Source: Chloroflexota bacterium (GTDB taxonomy: Bacteria > Chloroflexota > Anaerolineae > Promineifilales > Promineifilaceae). From it: DNA of 64,000 nucleotides. The notes beneath the pieces were generated by a model. That model had not been told where the DNA came from, did not search any database, and saw nothing but the letters and a program-made list of their open reading frames with translations. Position 1 is the stretch's first letter. Each line of letters opens with the position of its first letter. Below are positions 33,133-41,309 of this stretch, one piece after another. Location of the stretch: assembly GCA_014584575.1 (NCBI GenBank), contig JACTMP010000054.1:120839-184838 (forward strand), written 5' to 3'. The translations under genes were made by a program, and so were the position numbers.

Positions 33133-35457
33133 CTACAATTTCGCTTCAATGGCGGCCAGGTTTTCGCGGGCGGAAACGGTGTCCGGGTGCTGCGGGCCAA
33201 GCCGTTGTTCCCAAATCGCCAACGCCCGGCGCATCAGCCGCGCCGCCTCCGGGTAATCCCCCTCGTAATAGGCCAATATCGCCATGTTGTTCAGGCTGCG
33301 GGCGGTGTCCGGGTGGTCTGGCCCCAGCCCCTTTTCATGGATGTCCAGGGCACGTTGGAGGTACGGCCGTGCCGCCGCCAGGTCACCCATGGCTTGCAGC
33401 AGGAAGCCCAGGTTGTTCAGGCTGGTGGCGGTGTCCGGGTGGTCTGGCCCCAGCCCCCTTTCCCGTATGTCCAGGGCGCGTTCGTAGTACGGCCGTGCCG
33501 CCGCCAGGTCGCCCATGGCTTGCAGCAGGAAGCCCAGGTTGTTCAGGCTTTGGGCGGTGTCCGGGTGGTCTGGCCCCAGCCCCTTTTCCCGTATGTCCAG
33601 GGCGCGTTCGTAGTACGGCCGTGCCGCCGCCAGGTCGCCCATGGCTCGCAGCAGGTAGCCCAGGTTGTTCAGGCTGGTGGCGGTGTCCGGGTGGTCTGGC
33701 CCCAGCACTTTTTCATTCACAGTCAGGGCGCGTTGGAAGTACGGCCGTGCCGCCGCCAGGTCGCCCATGGCTTGCAGCAGGCTGCCCATGTTGTTCAGGC
33801 TGTTGGCGGTGTCCGGGTGGTCTGGCCCCAGCGCTTTTTCATGGATGGCCAGGGCGCGTTCGTAGTACGGCCGTGCCGCCGCCAGGTCGCCCATGGCTCG
33901 CAGCAGGCCGCCCATGTTGTTCAGGCTGAGGGCGGTGTCCGGGTGGTCTGGCCCCAGCACCTTTTCATGGATGTCCAGGGCGCGTTCGTAGTACGGCCGT
34001 GCCGCCGCCAGGTCGCCCATGGCTCGCAGCAGGTAGCCCATGTTGTTCAGGCTTTGGGCGGTGGATGGGTGATCTAGAGGAAGTGATTGTTCACAAATTG
34101 TAGATGCATCTTGTACACATTCGAGAGCCGCCTTATATGCACCGTGCCGTTGCAGATACTCTGCCGTCTGATTCAAGAGCCAAACGCATTTTTCAGGAAC
34201 TACTTCATATGGCCCGGCCAGTTTGGCTGCAAATTGGTTGTGTTGGAGTAACCGACGACTTGTTTCCCAAGTGTTGAGGTCATATTCATCAAAAGAATAG
34301 ATTTCCACCAATAAAATTACGGCTGTTTCCGCCCACTGCCGCGCCACTTCCGGCGGCATCCGGTCACGGGCTACTGTTTGCACCAGCCGGTGCAGCCGCA
34401 GGCTGTCGCCCTCCCGCGCCGCCAGCGAATAACGGCGCAGCGCGGCCACCGCGTCTGCCAGCGACAGCGGGTCGCTCAATGAGACATCCGATTTCTCTAA
34501 GAAATCGGATGTCTGGTTGCCAATCAAATCCAGCGGAATTTCCTCGGGGGCCAGGAAACAGCACAGGTTCAGCAGGGCCACCGCGCCCGGCGTCTTTTGT
34601 ATCTGCTCAAAGGCCATCTGCCACGTCGTCGTAATCGTCCCGTGGTAGCGGTCAGGCGGCGTGGCCCGCCGCCACACCTCCTGCCGCTTTGCCTGGTACA
34701 ACTGCCGGTAGGCGGCATACCCCATCTGCCCCGCCTCCATAAAAGCCGCCGCCTGCTCCAGCGCCAGCGGGAAATCCCCCAACAGTTCCGCCAGCCTGTC
34801 CATCTCCGCCTCCTCTTCGTTTTCGTTCGTAGTAGGCAATTTATTGCCGTCAACGGCGATGAATCGCCTACTACGAACGGGGAGGCGCGTACGCAGGAAG
34901 GTCAGGGACTCGGCGCGGGTGAAGGTGTCCAGGGACAGGATGGCATCCGGCCCTACCAGGCCGCTCCAATTGGGGTTGCGGCTGGTGATGAGGATGTGCC
35001 CTTTGCCGCCGGTGGGCAGGTAAGGATTCAGGGTGCGCGGCGGCAGGTCGTCGGCATTGTCCACCAGCAGCAGCCACCGTTTGTCCGTCTGCGCCAGCCA
35101 ACGGCGGACGGCGTTCAGCGCCGCCTGCTGGTCAGCGTTCTCCGCATCAATGGCCCCCACCGCCACCGCCAGCGCGGCCATATCGGCCGCCAGGTTCACC
35201 ACCGTGTCTGCTCGCAGCCACCACACCAGGTCATACGCCGTCTGCGGGTCGTCCTGCTGCCGGTAAATGTATTCCACCGCCACCTGCGTCTTGCCCACGC
35301 CACCCAACCCGGTAATGGCCTGGCTGACCACCACTGTGCCCTGCGCCCGGCGCAACTGCGCCTCCAGCCGGGCCAGCATCGGCTCCCGCCCGGTAAAGTT
35401 GGGGTTACGGCCGCCCGGCGGCAGGTGAAGGAGGGGGAAGGGAGGAAGGGGTGACAT
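33133..35457 (-). CDS. STAND NTPase: NB-ARC plus TPR array
   Basis: A 774-residue protein. After a 20-residue lead, NPNFTGREPML opens an NB-ARC domain (to about residue 400): Walker A GLGGVGKT, Walker B WLLLVDNAD, sensor HILITSRNPNW, and GDFPLALEQAAAFM. A winged-helix-like segment follows. Residues about 470-774 contain seven 42-residue kinesin-light-chain-type TPRs (HPDTA-SLNN-G-LL-AMGDLAAARPYYERAL) plus a partial eighth. Such proteins are signal-sensing ATPase switches, and the TPRs are the likely sensor. No effector domain is present. The EAD protein encoded 27 bases upstream is the probable partner. Two palindromic repeats are inserted in frame. A role in phage defence or cell-death signalling is inferred. 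Confidence 0.8.
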   Translation of the reverse strand: MSPLPPFPLLHLPPGGRNPNFTGREPMLARLEAQLRRAQGTVVVSQAITGLGGVGKTQVAVEYIYRQQDDPQTAYDLVWWLRADTVVNLAADMAALAVAVGAIDAENADQQAALNAVRRWLAQTDKRWLLLVDNADDLPPRTLNPYLPTGGKGHILITSRNPNWSGLVGPDAILSLDTFTRAESLTFLRTRLPVRSRRFIAVDGNKLPTTNENEEEAEMDRLAELLGDFPLALEQAAAFMEAGQMGYAAYRQLYQAKRQEVWRRATPPDRYHGTITTTWQMAFEQIQKTPGAVALLNLCCFLAPEEIPLDLIGNQTSDFLEKSDVSLSDPLSLADAVAALRRYSLAAREGDSLRLHRLVQTVARDRMPPEVARQWAETAVILLVEIYSFDEYDLNTWETSRRLLQHNQFAAKLAGPYEVVPEKCVWLLNQTAEYLQRHGAYKAALECVQDASTICEQSLPLDHPSTAQSLNNMGYLLRAMGDLAAARPYYERALDIHEKVLGPDHPDTALSLNNMGGLLRAMGDLAAARPYYERALAIHEKALGPDHPDTANSLNNMGSLLQAMGDLAAARPYFQRALTVNEKVLGPDHPDTATSLNNLGYLLRAMGDLAAARPYYERALDIREKGLGPDHPDTAQSLNNLGFLLQAMGDLAAARPYYERALDIRERGLGPDHPDTATSLNNLGFLLQAMGDLAAARPYLQRALDIHEKGLGPDHPDTARSLNNMAILAYYEGDYPEAARLMRRALAIWEQRLGPQHPDTVSARENLAAIEAKL
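34482..34514. repeat. Palindromic element inserted in frame in the STAND gene (33 bp)
   Basis: Perfect 15-base arms (AGACATCCGATTTCT and its complement) around a 3-base loop. The 33 bases equal eleven codons and translate in the leftward frame as part of QTSDFLEKSDVSLS, a likely surface loop between the winged-helix segments. Confidence 0.8.
34825..34878. repeat. Palindromic element inserted in frame in the STAND gene (54 bp)
   Basis: Arms GTTCGTAGTAGGC and GCCTACTACGAAC flank a 28-base centre with its own inner pairing. The 54 bases equal 18 codons, placed in the NB-ARC loop between LRTRLP and EEEAEMDRL. A related element lies in noncoding DNA at 36535-36606, which shows it is an independent repeat. 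Confidence 0.8.
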
Positions 35458-35484
35458 CGTGACAGGGTGATCGGGTGATGGTTG

Positions 35485-36249
35485 TTACCTATAAACGGTT
35501 TGCACGGCTTTGAGCAAGGTGGCGGCGAGAGGGGCCGCTTTGAGGGCAATTGCACCTACATTTTTAGCGGCCGTGGCTACTTGCTCGGCCTTGTTCAGAA
35601 TTTTGGTGGCCGTGTCCAGTTTCCGTGTAATATAGTCGCGGTCTGGGTTTTCGTTTTTGGTTTCCTCTATCACTGCCTCTACATCTTCAGCCGCTTCTTT
35701 GGCGTCCCGTGCGGCGCTAATTTCACCGTTCGCAATGGCCTCTTGCAATAATGCCTGCAACTGTTTCAACTGTTCGGCAAACTCATCACGGGTCTTGGGT
35801 TCTGGGCCGATAATGATGTCCCGGCCGGCGACGTTGATGTCACCGCCAGCCTGATACTGGTTTTTGTTTATATCGCCACCGGCAATATCGCCCGTTTGCA
35901 CGTTACCGCCAATGGCCGCGCCTACCATATTGCCCTGGACGGTGATGTTGTAGACAGGGGCGGTAGGTGCGGTGGATGATTGGCCGGTGGCCGGGATGCC
36001 GGCCTGTGCAGTTGAGGGCATATCACCCATACGGGCATTCGGCCGCGCGGCCTGGGCATGGGTGACGACGGCGTCATACAGGCCATGCCGTTGGGCATAT
36101 TGCACCAGCGCCAGCACTTTGGCGGCACGGGATTCACCGCCTTCCAGGTCTTCATAGGAAATGCCCAGCTCAAAACAGAGAGCGCGCAGCTCACCTAAAC
36201 TGAAATGTTGGTTGAGGAATTGATTGAGTTGTTGGGGGGTAACAGCCAT
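35485..36249 (-). CDS. EAD (death-like) adaptor protein with GDI repeats
   Basis: A 254-residue protein in three parts. Residues 1-75 match effector-associated domains, small death-like helical adaptors: TPQQLNQFLNQHFSLGELRALCFELG, DLEGGESRAAKVLALVQYAQRHG. Residues about 95-145 are rich in short GN or GDI beta repeats (GNMVGAAIGGNVQTGDIAGG, GGDINVAGRDIIIG). Residues 150-254 form a charged coiled-coil ending in the hydrophobic segment NVGAIALKAAPLAATLLKAV, which might insert in a membrane. AGGAGATC precedes the ATG. It is the first gene of a two-gene unit with the NB-ARC/TPR protein. EADs usually tether effectors to STAND ATPases, so a joint conflict-type function is inferred. Confidence 0.7.
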   Translation of the reverse strand: MAVTPQQLNQFLNQHFSLGELRALCFELGISYEDLEGGESRAAKVLALVQYAQRHGLYDAVVTHAQAARPNARMGDMPSTAQAGIPATGQSSTAPTAPVYNITVQGNMVGAAIGGNVQTGDIAGGDINKNQYQAGGDINVAGRDIIIGPEPKTRDEFAEQLKQLQALLQEAIANGEISAARDAKEAAEDVEAVIEETKNENPDRDYITRKLDTATKILNKAEQVATAAKNVGAIALKAAPLAATLLKAVQTVYR

Positions 36250-36614
36250 TTTTGATCTCCTGGGTTATTGGTTTTGGCAACTGGGGCAAATGATAACACG
36301 AAAGTCACAAGAATGGATAATTGACAGGCGCAAATTTCAATTGACAGGCACGCCTTTCTTAATCACCGTCTGCACCAGATTTGTGCCAAAGCGGTAGCCA
36401 AGCTGCCGATAATCGGCCGTGTCCAGAACTACACCTTGTTTCTGGCTGGTGGTATATGCCAATATGCTGATTGTCCTGCATGATCTGGCGGAATTGTCTC
36501 TTTACGGTATAACATTGGCCTACTATGATCAGCCAATGCCCGTTTGTAGTAGCCGCGTCAGCGGCAGCAGAGGGCGATAAATCGCCTACTACGAACACTA
36601 CGAATGGGAGCAAG
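36250..36614. other. Divergent spacer with a possible decayed coding remnant
   Basis: 365 bases between the EAD gene and the aminotransferase gene. On the minus strand, ending at a stop at 36337, about 45 codons read plausibly as protein (including QGVVLDTADYRQLGYRFGTN), without a start or a recognisable family. CAATTGACAGGC-like sequence occurs twice (about 36328-36350). The right end is occupied by the GTAGTAGGCGAT repeat. Confidence 0.4.
36535..36606. repeat. GTAGTAGGCGATT-type palindromic repeat, intergenic copy
   Basis: GTTTGTAGTAGCC on the left and GATAAATCGCCTACTACGAA on the right, with a GC-rich inner hairpin. It is related to the 54-base element inside the STAND gene. It ends just before the aminotransferase ribosome-binding site. 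Confidence 0.7.
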
Positions 36615-37817
36615 ATGGAGGTAAATGTGAAAGGAAAATTTGCCGGGCGCATGGCGACGATGCAGCGCTCATTCATCCGCGAAATTTTGAAGGTGGCCCA
36701 AGACCCAAATGTCATCTCCTTTGCCGGTGGGTTGCCCAACCCGGATTATTTCCCTATTGAGCCATTGCGGGTAGCGGCCGACAAGGTGCTGGCCGGGCAG
36801 GGCGCCAGGGCGCTGCAATACGCGCCCACGCTGGGCAACCCGGAACTGCGCCAGTTTATTGCCGAGCGGTACCAAACGACCTGCGGTCTGGACGTGCCCG
36901 CCGATGACATTTTGATCACCAATGGGTCGCAGCAAGGGCTGGAACTGGTGGCGAAAATTTTGCTGGACCCCGGCGACCACGTCATTTTGGAGTCGCCCAG
37001 TTATCTGGGGGGCATTCAGGCGTGTTCCCTGTTCCAGCCCCGTTTTGTGACCACACCGCTGTTGGCCGATGGGCCGGACACGGCCGTGCTCGCCCAACAC
37101 GCCGCCCATCCCCAGGCCAAACTGCTTTACGCCCTGCCTAATTTCCAAAACCCGACCGGCATCACCTATTCGGCCAGCAAACGGGAGGAAGTAGCCGCCA
37201 TTTTGCAGGAGAACGAACTCTTTTTCATTGAGGATGATCCCTACCGGGAACTGCGGTTTATGGGGGAAGATTTACCGCCGATAACCGTTTACGGCCGTAG
37301 ACGTGCCTTCCTCCTCGGTTCCTTCAGCAAAATTGTGGCCCCTGGTTTCCGCATGGGTTGGATTGTGGCCCAGCCGGAACTGATGGACAAACTGATCATC
37401 GCCAAACAGGCCAGCGATCTGCATTCCAACTACGTCTCCCAACTCATCATCGCCCAATACCTGCAAGACAACGACCTGGACGCACACATTGCCACCATTC
37501 GCCAGGCTTACGGCCGTCAGCGGGCGTTGATGGTGGCAATGATCGAAGAGCTATTCCCCGCCGATGTGCAATACACCCTGCCCGAAGGCGGCATGTTCCT
37601 CTGGCTCACGTTGCCCAACGGGATGTCCGCCATGCGTCTGTTTGAAACGGCCGTGAAACGCAACGTCGTTTTTGTGCCCGGTGACCCGTTCCACGTGGAT
37701 GGAACCGGCCAAAATACCCTCCGCCTCAACTTCTCCAACTGCGACGCCGCCGAAATTGAAACGGGCATGACGCGGTTGGCGGAAGTGCTACGGGAAGCGC
37801 TGATCCGCAAACCGTAA
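36615..37817 (+). CDS. PLP aminotransferase, LysN/2-aminoadipate-transaminase-like
   Basis: A 400-residue fold-type I aminotransferase. Motifs are ISFAGGLPNPDYFP, LQYAPTLGNPELRQFIAERY, ILITNGSQQGLELVAKILLDPGD, LYALPNFQNPTGITYS, FFIEDDPYRELRF, and LLGSFSKIVAPGFRMGW with the PLP lysine. This pattern is typical of the branch containing LysN (2-aminoadipate:2-oxoglutarate aminotransferase), kynurenine and valine-pyruvate aminotransferases. ATG 36615 has GGGAG just upstream. The open frame extends back to 36525 through repeat DNA. It is followed after a heptad stack by a MocR-type regulator, the usual partner of such enzymes. Its link to the ALDH7 gene is inferred. Confidence 0.83.
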   Translation: MEVNVKGKFAGRMATMQRSFIREILKVAQDPNVISFAGGLPNPDYFPIEPLRVAADKVLAGQGARALQYAPTLGNPELRQFIAERYQTTCGLDVPADDILITNGSQQGLELVAKILLDPGDHVILESPSYLGGIQACSLFQPRFVTTPLLADGPDTAVLAQHAAHPQAKLLYALPNFQNPTGITYSASKREEVAAILQENELFFIEDDPYRELRFMGEDLPPITVYGRRRAFLLGSFSKIVAPGFRMGWIVAQPELMDKLIIAKQASDLHSNYVSQLIIAQYLQDNDLDAHIATIRQAYGRQRALMVAMIEELFPADVQYTLPEGGMFLWLTLPNGMSAMRLFETAVKRNVVFVPGDPFHVDGTGQNTLRLNFSNCDAAEIETGMTRLAEVLREALIRKP

Positions 37818-37876
37818 ACCGTGAACCGTGAGCCGTAAACCGATAACCGATAACGGATAACGGATTACGGATTACG
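37811..37876. repeat. Heptad repeat (ACCGTAA to ACGGATT), nine or more units
   Basis: ACCGTAA, ACCGTGA (twice), GCCGTAA, ACCGATA (twice), ACGGATA, ACGGATT (twice). The left and right halves are partly complementary. The aminotransferase stop codon lies inside the stack, and the regulator start follows ten bases after it. Confidence 0.92.
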
Positions 37877-37886
37877 TCCCCAGCCC

Positions 37887-39350
37887 ATGCTCGACGTATC
37901 CCTCAACCGCCACCACAGCCAGGCGCTTTACCGGCAAATTGCCGAGCAGATTAAGACGCAGATTGGCAACGGCCGTTTACCGGCCAATACCCGCCTGCCC
38001 ACCGTGCGCCAGTTGGCCCAGGAGCTGGGCGTCACCCGCCTGACCATCCAAAATGCGTATGGCGAATTGCAGGCCGACGGCTGGATTGAAGCTACGGTGG
38101 GGCGGGGCACCTTTGTCAGCCCGGCGGTGCAGCCGATGAGCCTGCAACCCACCATCGGCCAATTCCTGACGCCGGACAGCGCCCTCAGCGATATGCTGGA
38201 AATCAGCCAGATCATCGGTGTGCGCTCCATGGCCATGGCCCATCCCGACCCCACCCTATACCCCACCGACGAGTTTTACGACTACCTGAACCGGCTGCGC
38301 CCTATCGCCAATCAACTGTTCAGCTATGGCCCCATTCAGGGTGACGCTGAACTGCGGGTGGAGGTGGCTAAACTCGTGCAGGAAACAGGCATCACGGCCG
38401 TGCCCGAACAAATCCTCATCACCGCCGGCACCATGCAGGCCATTTCGCTGGTGACACAGACATTGGCCCAGCCGGGCGATCTGGTGCTGGTAGACCAGCC
38501 TACCTTTTTAGGCACGCTCAACATCATCAAGGCGCAGCATCTACGCAGCCAGGCCATCCCCTTGCAACCGGACGGCCCCGACCTGGAGGCGCTGGCCCAG
38601 GCCATGCGGGAAAAACGGCCCCGCTTTTTTTATACCATGCCCAGCTTCCATAACCCCACCGGCTACAGCGCTTCCCCGGAAAAACGGGCGGCGCTGCTGG
38701 CGCTGGCCCGGCAATATGACTGCCTGATTGTGGAAGACAATGTGTACGGCAATCTGGCCTATGATGGCCCACCGCCGCCGTCGTTGAAAGCGCAGGATAC
38801 GGACGGCCGTGTCCTCTATCTGAGCGGCTTTACCAAAGACATCATGCCGGGGCTGCGCATCGGCTACGCCATCGTGCCGCCCCATTTACGCACCCATTTG
38901 CTCACCCTGCGCCGCTCTACCGATATGTGCAGCCCGGAGTTGACGCAGCGGGCGCTGGCCCATTTCTTGCGGGATGGCGGTCTGAAACGCCACCTGCGCC
39001 GGGTGCTGCCCGTGTACAAAGAGCGGCGGGATACGCTGCTGACGGCGCTACAAACCTTTATGCCCGCGTCGGTAACGTGGAGCCAGCCCGGCGGCGGTTT
39101 TAGCTGTTGGCTGCGGCTGCCGCGTTACTTTGCGCCCGGTGAACTGTACCGGCTGGCGCTGCAAAACGGTTTTGCCTTCACCCCCGGCGAGGCGTACCTG
39201 ATGGATGAACCGGACGCCGAACATTTGCGGCTCTGTTTTGGCAACCAGAGCGCCGCCGGCATCCGCGCCGGGGTGCAGCTTTTGAGCGAGTTAATCAAGC
39301 AGCGGATCCAGGCCGGGTCACGGCCGTCTACCTGGCTGCCCATCGTGTAA
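37887..39350 (+). CDS. MocR/PdxR-family regulator (GntR wHTH plus aminotransferase domain)
   Basis: A 487-residue protein. Residues 1-75 form a GntR winged helix (ALYRQIAEQIKTQIGNGRLPANTRLPTVRQLAQELGVTRLTIQNAY). Residues about 110-480 are an aminotransferase-like domain with SYGPIQGDAELR, ILITAGTMQAISLVTQTL, TMPSFHNPTGYSAS, IVEDNVYGNLAYDG and the PLP-lysine region LYLSGFTKDIMPGLRIGY. MocR proteins bind PLP or its amino-acid adducts as effector and usually control a neighbouring amino-acid or vitamin B6 gene. It probably controls the adjacent aminotransferase or the EamA/AzlCD exporters downstream. No ribosome-binding site is evident. Confidence 0.87.
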   Translation: MLDVSLNRHHSQALYRQIAEQIKTQIGNGRLPANTRLPTVRQLAQELGVTRLTIQNAYGELQADGWIEATVGRGTFVSPAVQPMSLQPTIGQFLTPDSALSDMLEISQIIGVRSMAMAHPDPTLYPTDEFYDYLNRLRPIANQLFSYGPIQGDAELRVEVAKLVQETGITAVPEQILITAGTMQAISLVTQTLAQPGDLVLVDQPTFLGTLNIIKAQHLRSQAIPLQPDGPDLEALAQAMREKRPRFFYTMPSFHNPTGYSASPEKRAALLALARQYDCLIVEDNVYGNLAYDGPPPPSLKAQDTDGRVLYLSGFTKDIMPGLRIGYAIVPPHLRTHLLTLRRSTDMCSPELTQRALAHFLRDGGLKRHLRRVLPVYKERRDTLLTALQTFMPASVTWSQPGGGFSCWLRLPRYFAPGELYRLALQNGFAFTPGEAYLMDEPDAEHLRLCFGNQSAAGIRAGVQLLSELIKQRIQAGSRPSTWLPIV

Positions 39351-39352
39351 AA

Positions 39353-39416
39353 GTGTCATGTGTCAGGTGTCAAGTGTCACGTACATGCTACTTGACACCT
39401 GACACTTGACACCGAC
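39353..39416. repeat. Heptad repeat (GTGTCAA then ACACCTG), hairpin
   Basis: Four units of GTGTCAN type, a GTACATG turn and then complementary units (ACACCTG, ACACTTG, ACACCGA) form a long hairpin right after the regulator stop codon. The sequence is the complement family of TGACACC at 4722. Confidence 0.92.
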
Positions 39417-39436
39417 ACACACCCACAAGGAGTTCA

Positions 39437-40342
39437 ATGACCACCCCATCCCTTACCTACCCCACGGCCACTTTCCCGCGTATGGCTTTGTTTACCCTCT
39501 TGTTGGGCGCGTCGGCGATTGGTTTTGCCCCGATTTTGGTGCGGCTGAGCGACGCCGGGCCGATCTCCACCGCGTTTTGGCGGCTGGCACTGGCGCTGCC
39601 GCTGTTGTGGCTGGGTGTGCTGTGGGCGAAACAGCGCACCCCTGTAACGGCGGCCCCCTTGACCCACAAAGATTATGCTTTCCTGGCGGCGGCCGGTTTT
39701 TTCTTTGCCGGTGACTTGATTCTGTGGCATCTGGCGATTGACTACACCTCGGTAGCCAATGCCACCTTGCTGCCCAATATGGCCCCGGTTTTTGTGACCA
39801 TTGGCGCCTGGTTCTTTTTCCGGCAGCGGGTGACGGGTGTATTTTTGCTGGGGCTGCTGCTGGCGATTGGCGGCGCGGCACTGTTGATTGGCGAGAGCTT
39901 TAGCCTGAGCGGCGACCATCTGTTGGGGGATTTGCTGGCGTTGGGCACGGCCGTGTTTTATGCCAGCTACCTCCTGGCCACCAAACATCTGCGGCAAAAC
40001 ATGACGGCGCTGACCTTTATGGCCTGGAGCGGCACGTTTTGTGCGGTACTGTTGCTGCCTGTGGCCTTGTTGTCCGGCGAACCGTTTTGGCCGGGCACGG
40101 CCGTTGGTCTGTTTGCCGTGTTGGCCATGGCCTGGTTTGCCCACGCCGGCGGGCAGGGATTGATCGCCCAGGCGATGGCCGCGCTACCCGCCACCTTCTC
40201 GTCGGTCAGCCTGCTCTGGCAGCCGGTGATGGCGGCACTGCTGGCCTGGCTGCTCTTGGGTGAACGGCTGTCGCCGCTGCAAATTCTCGGCGGCCTGGTG
40301 GTATTAACCGGCATCCTGGTAGCCCGGCGCGGCAGCAGCTAA
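39437..40342 (+). CDS. EamA/DMT-superfamily transporter
   Basis: A 301-residue membrane protein with ten predicted helices in two EamA halves. The first half includes GFAPILVRLSDAGPISTAFWRLALALPLLW and YTSVANATLLPNMAPVFVTIGAWFFF. The second includes DLLALGTAVFYASYLLATKHLR and SSVSLLWQPVMAALLAWLLLGERLSPLQILGG. These transporters mostly export amino acids or other metabolites. AAGGAG precedes the ATG. It follows the MocR gene on the same strand and precedes azlCD, suggesting an amino-acid export group. Confidence 0.85.
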   Translation: MTTPSLTYPTATFPRMALFTLLLGASAIGFAPILVRLSDAGPISTAFWRLALALPLLWLGVLWAKQRTPVTAAPLTHKDYAFLAAAGFFFAGDLILWHLAIDYTSVANATLLPNMAPVFVTIGAWFFFRQRVTGVFLLGLLLAIGGAALLIGESFSLSGDHLLGDLLALGTAVFYASYLLATKHLRQNMTALTFMAWSGTFCAVLLLPVALLSGEPFWPGTAVGLFAVLAMAWFAHAGGQGLIAQAMAALPATFSSVSLLWQPVMAALLAWLLLGERLSPLQILGGLVVLTGILVARRGSS

Positions 40343-40354
40343 TTTGCCAGAGGA

Positions 40355-40398
40355 GCGGGGCACGCCCTCGTGCCCCGCGTGGGACGTAGGCGTCCCAC
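40355..40398 (+). terminator. Two consecutive GC-rich hairpins
   Basis: GCGGGGCAC/GTGCCCCGC (40355-40378) is directly followed by GTGGGACG/CGTCCCAC (40379-40398), just after the EamA stop codon. This is a likely factor-dependent or bidirectional stop, and also resembles a dispersed repeat. Confidence 0.6.
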
Positions 40399-40445
40399 GC
40401 TACTCGATTTACAGGACAAAGTAGTTGTTCAACGCTCAAAACGAG

Positions 40446-40500
40446 AGGAGTGGGCATCCTCAGATGCCCACCGGTTTGCATCTGAGGATGCAAACTCCGC
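40446..40500. repeat. Double-hairpin repeat (GTGGGCATC...), intact copy
   Basis: GTGGGCATC-CTCA-GATGCCCAC, then CGG, then TTTGCATC-TGAG-GATGCAAA. Both stems are perfect. It is the undisturbed version of the element at 22534-22616, in the same orientation. Confidence 0.85.
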
Positions 40501-40539
40501 TTTGAGCGCGTTATGAATTACATGATCCACGAGGAAACC

Positions 40540-41241
40540 ATGACACCCCGCGAGTCGCCCCGGCAGGCAGAATTATGGGCGGGCATTAAGTCGGAACTGC
40601 CGATTGCGTTGGGCGTGATTCCCTTTGGGCTAATTTATGGCGTCATTGCCCTGGCCGCCGGGCTGACGCCCGCGCAGGCGCAGGCGATGTCGGCCATTGT
40701 GTTTGCCGGGTCGGCGCAATTTATTGGCGCGGAGTTGATGGGTGCGGGTGCGCCGCTGCCGGTACTGTGGCTGACGACGTTTGTGGTGAATGTGCGCCAC
40801 GTGTTGTACAGCGCCCAGCTTGGCCCCGATTTGCAGCACCTATCACGCGGCTGGCGATTTTTGCTGGCGTATCTGCTCACCGACGAGGCTTATGCGACCA
40901 CGGCCGTCCACTACGCCAACAAGGAGATTGCCCTTACCCACAAACATTGGTTTTACCTGGGGGCGGGTTTGATGTTGTGGTTGACGTGGCAGACGAGTAC
41001 GGCCGTTGGCGTCTTCCTCGGCGCGGAGATTCCCGCCAGTTGGGGGCTGGATTTTGCCCTGGCGCTGACTTTTATCGGCATTGTGGTGCCCCTGCTGACC
41101 ACGCGCCCCATGTTGGCGGCGGCGGTGGTGGCGGGGGTCACGGCCGTGCTCGCTCACGGTCTGCCCTACAATCTGGGTCTGGTTCTGGCCGGGCTGGCGG
41201 GCATTTGGGTGGGTGTGTGGATGGAAAGGCAAAATTCGTGA
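40540..41241 (+). CDS. azlC: AzlC-family branched-chain amino acid exporter, large subunit
   Basis: A 233-residue membrane protein with the AzlC pattern: ELPIALGVIPFGLIYGVIAL, AMSAIVFAGSAQFIGAELM, WLTTFVVNVRHVLYSAQLGP and LLAYLLTDEAYATTAVHY, followed by hydrophobic helices. AzlC pairs with the small subunit AzlD to export branched-chain amino acids or azaleucine. ATG 40540 has CGAGGAAACC in front of it; two earlier in-frame ATGs (40513, 40522) lack a site. The azlD gene follows after a heptad hairpin. Confidence 0.87.
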   Translation: MTPRESPRQAELWAGIKSELPIALGVIPFGLIYGVIALAAGLTPAQAQAMSAIVFAGSAQFIGAELMGAGAPLPVLWLTTFVVNVRHVLYSAQLGPDLQHLSRGWRFLLAYLLTDEAYATTAVHYANKEIALTHKHWFYLGAGLMLWLTWQTSTAVGVFLGAEIPASWGLDFALALTFIGIVVPLLTTRPMLAAAVVAGVTAVLAHGLPYNLGLVLAGLAGIWVGVWMERQNS

Positions 41242-41300
41242 TACGTGATGCGTGAGGCGTAACCAGAAAAGCCTCACGCATCACGTATCACGCATCACGA
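41238..41300. repeat. Heptad repeat (CGTGATG/CATCACG), nine units, hairpin
   Basis: CGTGATA, CGTGATG, CGTGAGG, CGTAACC, a turn AGAAAAG, then CCTCACG, CATCACG, TATCACG, CATCACG. The two arms are complementary unit by unit, including the variant units, so it is a true palindrome built of heptads. It includes the azlC stop codon and sits between azlC and azlD. Confidence 0.95.
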
Positions 41301-41309
41301 GGTATCGCT

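Noticed and set aside
33258..34071. CRISPR-like regular repetition
   Set aside because: The period is 126 bases with no unique spacers and the units translate into TPRs. The heptad stacks also lack repeat-spacer structure.
32911..34077. 388-codon plus-strand frame with apparent VVRPCRRQVAHG repeats
   Set aside because: It is the antisense reading of the TPR array. The repetition comes from the real 126-base TPR units.
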